Part shown: positions 59,000 to 64,000 of the stretch, in pieces | How the letters are laid out: every line of letters begins with the position of its first letter | How positions within the stretch are numbered: the stretch's first letter is position 1 | Source of the DNA: Homarus americanus | Lineage: Eukaryota; Arthropoda; Malacostraca; Decapoda; Nephropidae | Direction: 5' to 3' | Assembly (NCBI RefSeq): GCF_018991925.1 | Contig: NW_024737068.1 | Location: 6,543,518 to 6,607,517 of the forward strand | Length of the DNA stretch: 64,000 nt | Program-made: the position numbers and the translations under genes | The notes under the pieces: generated by a model | What the model saw: the letters and a program-made list of their open reading frames with translations, nothing else | What the model was told of the DNA's origin: nothing | Databases searched by the model: none

Positions 59000-60480
59000 A
59001 GTTTGGCTTTTTGCTGTAGATAAGCGGAAATTATTAAATGTTTTGCTTCGTAATCTAGACAGGTAGGCGGGTAGAAGTAATAATAATTTGGCTTGTTGTT
59101 CTAGCCGCGTAGAAAGTAATAATTTATCTTTTTGCTCTAAACAAGTGAAAGGTGTTAATAACTTGGATTCGTAAAAAAAATAATTAAGAATCTTATGTCT
59201 TAGATTACTTTTATATCGCCAAAAAGTATATAAATAGTATTATATCTTCCGTCAGCTAAATATTTTCAAAATTATATAGATCGTGATACTGGGAAATGAT
59301 CCAGAGCCAATTTGAATATAACTGTTGAAAATATTAACTCGAAAAATTAAAGTTTATTTTTTTGCCCCAAATGGTAATGCGATATTACGTTTCTGTACTA
59401 ACCTTATGATATAAATAATTTATTGCTCCGAAGCATTTTATATAAATACCGTTTTATAAATTCACATTACTGTTATTAAGTCAGTGAAATCATTTATCAA
59501 TCATTACAGGTGAGGCATTAAAATTGACTAGTTCACGTCACTATCAATATTATATTTCAGAAAATTAATCGCTCCGGGGCGTTGACTTTGTGTTCATGTT
59601 CGAGGTACTACAGTAACTCCGATAACAGGTAAGAGGCATAGCATTTATTTTTACCTCCATTAACATAATATTAATTTTGAAGTAATTAATTGCTCTGAGT
59701 CATTAGAAATACGAGTATGTGAATTAATGCTTTCAGTTGAGTAATATATTCTATTAATAATTACAACCACGAGGTAAAAATTTTTACCTTTTTATGTCTC
59801 GGTTAATTTTAAATTTAAAGAATTATTTTATAACCCCGAAGCATAAAAAAATGCTTCAACAACGTTCTGGTAATAAATCAGGAACATATACTCTATACTC
59901 CTGAAGCCACGAGGCAAAGAATTTACCATTTTATGTCTCAGCTAATTTCAATTTATAGCTTGGAGGCATAAAACATATACCCCTTTGCTGTTGATAATAA
60001 CTCACGATTATATTCTGTATATTTTCACAGCCTACGCATAATTTTTGGGGGCTTTGTATTCTCCGACTAAATATTGTTAACAATTTATAGCCCAGAGCCA
60101 TGAAAAGACACAGTTCTGTTTGAGATACGAACTGAAAAACGAAAATAAAAGATGGATTTTTATTTAATATTATCAGTCGAGGGAAATAAAAGTACCGTTT
60201 CATGTCTTTGGTGCCTCCATATGTATAAAAATATATATGTACTTTATGTATATACTGTTAATATATTTTTTTCCCCACTGTTTTCTAAGTTTCCAAAAAG
60301 TATATGGAGACTTTTAGCTACAGATATATACTTTTTTATTGCTCTTTTAAGCTCCAAGTATAGAGTTGTTTTTTTCGCTCCTAGTATTAAGATGGATAAT
60401 TTATGTACATATATAACCCAGAGTGAAAGGAAATTATAATTTTTCCTGTCCCTTCTAACTTTCTCAGGTATAAAAAATTT
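59000..60480. repeat. Old AT-rich satellite, monomer about 140 bp
   Basis: Landmarks recur at near-constant distance: CCACGAGG(T/C)AAA at 59767 and 59907 (140 bp), then TTTATGTCTC(G/A)G at 59790 and 59930, and again GAGGGAAATAAAAGTACCG with TTCATGTCTTTGG at about 60178 (two periods on). Between them lies (T/C)TATTGCTCCGAAGCATAAAA in variants at 59427, 59570, 59690, 59832, 59957 and 60095. The first part (59000-59165) has a shorter unit of about 40-50 bp with TTTTGCT and GTAATAATTT. Strongly diverged. Confidence 0.65.
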
Positions 60481-60564
60481 AAATGTATGACTCTACGGCA
60501 GAAAAAAAATGTAAGATTTTGCAGCATTTTACCTCAGAAGACTAAGAAATATTACTCTATTATA

Positions 60565-60780
60565 CGTTAACTAAAACAAAATATAACTAAAACATCTTCC
60601 TCCATTAATAGCTAAAAATATTTACCCATTATGCATTAACTAAAATATTTTTCTACATTAAAGACACTAAAATATTTCTCCGTATATTTCAACTAAAATA
60701 TTTCCCAACATTAAAATCTAAAATAATATTTCTTCATAATACAACAGATAAAAATATATCTCAACAAAGTACAAACAGAA
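60565..60780. repeat. Diverged AACTAAAATATTTCTCCA repeat
   Basis: (A/G)ACTAAAATATTT(T/C)(T/C) followed by C(A/C)ACATTAA recurs about seven times at 24-35 bp. Confidence 0.65.
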
Positions 60781-60892
60781 AAAAAAAACACGATATTGGT
60801 TTAATAACTGAGCCGTGAGAGGTATTGTCAACACGGCCCTGGGAGTGTAAACCTGCACTTACACGGCCTATGTTGCCGCCATCTGAGAGCGA

Positions 60893-60946
<54 letters not shown>

Positions 60947-61387
60947 TTATATGACATAACAAGACGTACACACACCCACACGAATACACATCTTCCCTTC
61001 AAACACACACCCATCAAACTCACATACACACCTTTCCTCAACACACACACACACATTACTACATAAATGCAAACTCATATTTACAGACATATATATACAC
61101 GCACATTCACAAACAGACACGCAAACAAAACAAAACATCAACAGGTGGCCCAAACACACACACATTACCCTATCACACTGTGTTTAACGAGGCGACGAAT
61201 CACAACCCAAATTGCCGTATAAACATCTTGCTAAACACATCCCTCCTGAAACTCGTGCGCTGAGTGGCTGATCGATGAGCCAATCAGTCAGCAGGATTCT
61301 TTGATGTGCGTTTTATTAACACCTCGCTAGATGGGGGCGATTGTTAGGTCAGTCAATTCGTCGATCGGTCTGTTTAGGTTCGATAAG

Positions 61388-61389
<2 letters not shown>
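60781..61389. other. Intergenic with (GA)n and CA-rich sequence
   Basis: (GA)n at 60908-60944 and diverged ACACACA-rich sequence at 60965-61160. One CCAATCAG lies at about 61279. No gene seen. Confidence 0.6.
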
Positions 61390-61440
<51 letters not shown>

Positions 61441-61461
61441 CGGTTAGTTAGAGGTTGGTTG

Positions 61462-61537
<76 letters not shown>

Positions 61538-61538
61538 G
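61390..61538. repeat. (TG)n and (ATT)n microsatellites
   Basis: TG run 61390-61438 and ATT run 61464-61538, separated by 25 bp. There is no LINE sequence between them. Confidence 0.95.
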
Positions 61539-61832
61539 TTATTACTGCAACTCATAACTTTCTGAACCCGTAAGGATAATGGCTCAATATATTCCAAACA
61601 TTCTTCAATAGATTCCAAACCTTTTCAGTCTGGGAGGCAGTTATGTAAATACTTTCAACAATGATGTGAATATAAAGTGAGTCTTATGACGTGGTATGTT
61701 TTATGTCAAGGTGACTAAAAGTGCTCTCATTAATGACAAACAGACAGAGAGAGAGACAGACAGAAGGGGATTACCACACATAGTCTTCTTTTATAGTTTT
61801 TATCCACAATTTAATATACGTAGATGGAGGAT

Positions 61833-61876
61833 ACATACATACATACATACATACATACATACATACATACATACAT
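61833..61876. repeat. (ACAT)n flank on the 5' side of LINE-A copy 4
   Basis: Eleven ACAT units that end where LINE-A coding sequence begins. ACAT reappears once directly after the LINE-A tail (63586-63589). Confidence 0.93.
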
Positions 61877-63585
61877 GCTTACCTACCAGCCCCCCTTCCT
61901 GCTTACCTGCCAGCCCCCCTTCCCACTGATTTAGTAGAAGAATTTGACGTAGCAAAACGCCTGGACAAACTAAAATTAAAACGCTCTACCACCCCCATTG
62001 ACTTACCAATGAAACTCTTCAAGGAGTTCTCCCCGGAGCTTGCTAAACCCCTCTGCTCCATCATCAATGTTTCTCTCAGTCAAGCCAGATGCCCAGCTGA
62101 CTGGAAGACCTCTTATGTGTCACCAGTGCCCAAGTCAACCAGCCCACAATCCTTAAATCAGCTACGACCTATTGCAATCACCCCAATACCCAGCCTAATC
62201 TGTGAAAGTTTTGTGTTTGACTGGGCTTATGCTGATATTGCAGGAGTCGTAGACCCTCAGCAATTTGGCAACATGAAACTTCCTCCACCACTCACTGTCT
62301 TGTCAGCTTTCTCGATTACATATACCGCCATCTCGAGAAACGAAAAACGTCTGTAGCTGTCGCCTTCATTGATCTCACTAAAGCGTTCGACCTAGTCGAC
62401 CACAATATAATCATCAACAAAGCTATTGACCTCGGGCTTCGGAGAAGTCTTATACCATGGCTTACAGACTTCCGAGTGTACGCTTCCGACTCCACCTTTC
62501 AGTCACTCACCTGTGGCGTCCCCCAAGGCACCAAGATGGGACCACTCTGCTTCCTTATGCTCATCAATGATGCCCTAAGAGAAACCCCTGCTCGCGGGAA
62601 ATATGTCGACGACTCCACCATTGGGATCAGCGTCAACAATTCTGCTCCCGACTATGCCGCCCTTCAGGATTTATTGAACAGTCTCCAAAACTGGGCCACC
62701 AACAACTATGTCACCATCAACCATACCAAGACCATGGTTATGCACATCAACCTCTCCTCCGACATTGTCCCACCTCCTTCCATTACTCTAGGTCCGAACA
62801 CACTCCAGGTTGTAGATTCCACGAAGCTCCTCGGCGTCACCATAGACAACAAACTAAATTGGAAACCACACGTCAGTGAAGTTGTCAAATCCTCCAGTTT
62901 CCGTCTCCACCTCCTCCGCCGACTCAAGTCCCTCGGAGTTCCTGCACACGAGCTCCTCAGTGTTTACACAACATTCATACTTCCCAAGCTCACCTATGCC
63001 TCCCCCACCTGGTCTTCCTCCCTAAATGCCACACAACGTAAACGCCTAGAAAAAGTGCAAAAGAGGGCATGCAAGATTATTCTCTCCCCTTCCTACTCCA
63101 CATATCAAGAAGCGCTCAACACACTGACCCTTTCGACTCTCACTGACCATCACCACGACCTCATCTGCAAATTTGGTAAGAAGCTTCTACACCATCCCCG
63201 ACACCGGCTCCTACTACCACCTGAGATCCCTTGTCCGAGAATTGCTGTTCGACACCACAACCGCATCCAGCCCATACGTGCACGAACTGATCGCTATAAG
63301 AACAGCCCAGTCCCAACCATTGTAAAGATTATCAATAACTTGTAATAAATCAGTGTATTCACTCCCAGTAAACACTGCTCCTTACACTGTCACTATGTTG
63401 AAATGAACTGTAGTTTGAGCTTTTCCCCATCTAGTTATTATATGTCTTATTTGTGTCACTTATGTCACTTGTATATTATTTGTAATTCGTAACCCATTCC
63501 CCAAATATGTAACTGTATATTTTCAGCCTTCTGGCTGCCAAGCTCTTTCAATAAACCGTTAATTATTATTATTATTATTATTATT
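61877..63585 (+). mobile_element. LINE-A retrotransposon, copy 4 (best preserved)
   Basis: About 1.7 kb: pre-RT linker, complete RT catalytic domain and C-terminus, 3' UTR (with AGCCTTCTGGCTGCC and AATAAACCGTTAATTATT) and (TTA)n tail at 63562-63585. It is 5' truncated at (ACAT)n. A doubled segment, CTTACCTGCCAGCCCCCCTT, lies at its start. It is nearly identical to copy 2 where they overlap, which implies recent activity of this subfamily. Confidence 0.95.
61880..63345 (+). pseudogene. LINE-A ORF2 reverse transcriptase with one frameshift
   Basis: Frame one (to stop at about 62356) starts within the linker (LVEEFDVAKRLDKLKLKRST, then LPMKLFKEFSPELAKP) and runs to PIPSLICESFVFDWAYAD. A one-base loss at about 62277 moves the reading to the next frame. 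That frame is open from about 62280 to 63345: motif A VAFIDLTKAFDLVDH (about 62365-62403), motif B CGVPQGTKMGPLCF (from 62515), catalytic YVDDSTIG (62602 on), the C-terminal SSSFRLHLLRRLKSLGV and KVQKRACKIIL, and the end KIINNL. Relative to copy 1 about eight codons after TDF are missing. Catalytic residues are all present in the second frame. Confidence 0.92.
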
Positions 63586-63587
63586 AC

Positions 63588-64000
63588 ATACTACTTTGTT
63601 GTCACTCGGCTTCGAGTGTGACGATCATCCAGCTATGATAAAATGATGTGAGTTATTAAGGTTGTCACTCTTGTTAGTGAGCTCTGAGGATACTGGAGAG
63701 GCCAATACGGAATCGGCAGTGTCGTTCAGAGATGTTGCACATGTGGAGGGCTACATCTAGTGCGGGAGGGGCGTTGGCAGCGTCTTTCCGGTGTTGACGC
63801 TTGTCTGCGTCGTTATGCAGTCGGTGTAGAGTAATCGTCTCCCAGATGAGGGGGTCGATTTGGCACTTTTTCAGGTTTGCCTTAGATTATCCTTATATCT
63901 TTTCAGTTGCCCGCCAGCGTTACGTTTACTTTTCGTTAGGTGACTGTAAAGTAGCTGCTTTGGCAGTGTACTGTCGTCCATGTGGGTAACATGGCCAGTC
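63588..64000 (-). mobile_element. LINE-C 3' fragment, copy 2 (runs off the window)
   Basis: Begins four bases after the LINE-A tail and matches 5205-5680 (copy 1) along its length in the same orientation, with several small deletions. The tail is AAAGTAGTA on the minus strand. The reading frame is broken: pieces such as LPKQLLYSHL, GGQLKRYKDN and DAANAPPALDVA are found in different frames. The element continues beyond 64000. Confidence 0.85.

Overview
This window looks like intergenic DNA from an arthropod nuclear genome, most likely a decapod crustacean. The evidence is interstitial telomere-like TTAGG/CCTAA tracts, several families of non-LTR retrotransposons, a decayed Gypsy-type LTR element, tRNA-derived SINE heads, and very dense microsatellites and minisatellites. 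The taxon is inferred; no host gene or rRNA fixes it. I found no host protein-coding gene, intact tRNA, operon or CRISPR array. Almost all long open frames are translations of simple repeats.

The protein-coding remnants all belong to mobile elements. LINE-A (a YVDD reverse transcriptase with a (TTA)n tail) has four 5'-truncated copies at 3.2-5.2, 20.9-21.6, 58.05-58.55 (minus) and 61.9-63.6 kb. LINE-C (C-terminal fragment, minus strand) has two copies at 5.2-5.7 and 63.6-64.0 kb. LINE-B (CR1/L2-like, FADD reverse transcriptase, octamer tail) has four fragments at 1.7, 14.3-15.5 (minus), 18.06-18.27 (minus) and 33.7-34.4 kb. A Gypsy-like element runs from a 5' LTR at 29,958 to a 100-N gap at 33,625 and lacks its reverse transcriptase and RNase H. 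There is also a hAT-type transposase relic at 11.6-12.0 kb, a retroelement-associated ORF relic at 27.7 kb, a possible RTE-like 3' end at 24.8-25.1 kb, and SINE heads at 13.4, 42.9-43.0, 44.9 and 47.8 kb.

The rest is tandem repeats at every stage of decay. Fresh minisatellites lie at 6.2-6.7, 25.8, 28.7-29.96, 40.85, 48.66-50.16 (with a 1,057-bp higher-order duplication) and 51.5-52.6 kb. Strongly diverged ones lie at 2.2, 10.9, 12.4, 12.9, 39.4, 43.7, 44.2, 45.8-47.4 and 59.0-60.8 kb. A purine-rich tract of about 1.3 kb at 56.0-57.3 kb runs into a 690-bp almost pure (TG)n tract.

The most interesting signal is insertion-site choice. All four LINE-A copies are flanked on both sides by (ACAY)n microsatellite, with the same strand orientation. 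LINE-C and a further element at 22.1-22.3 kb sit in the same repeat class in the opposite orientation. LINE-A and LINE-C form two separate tail-to-tail pairs. This suggests microsatellite-targeted retrotransposons that use opposite strands of the same simple repeat.
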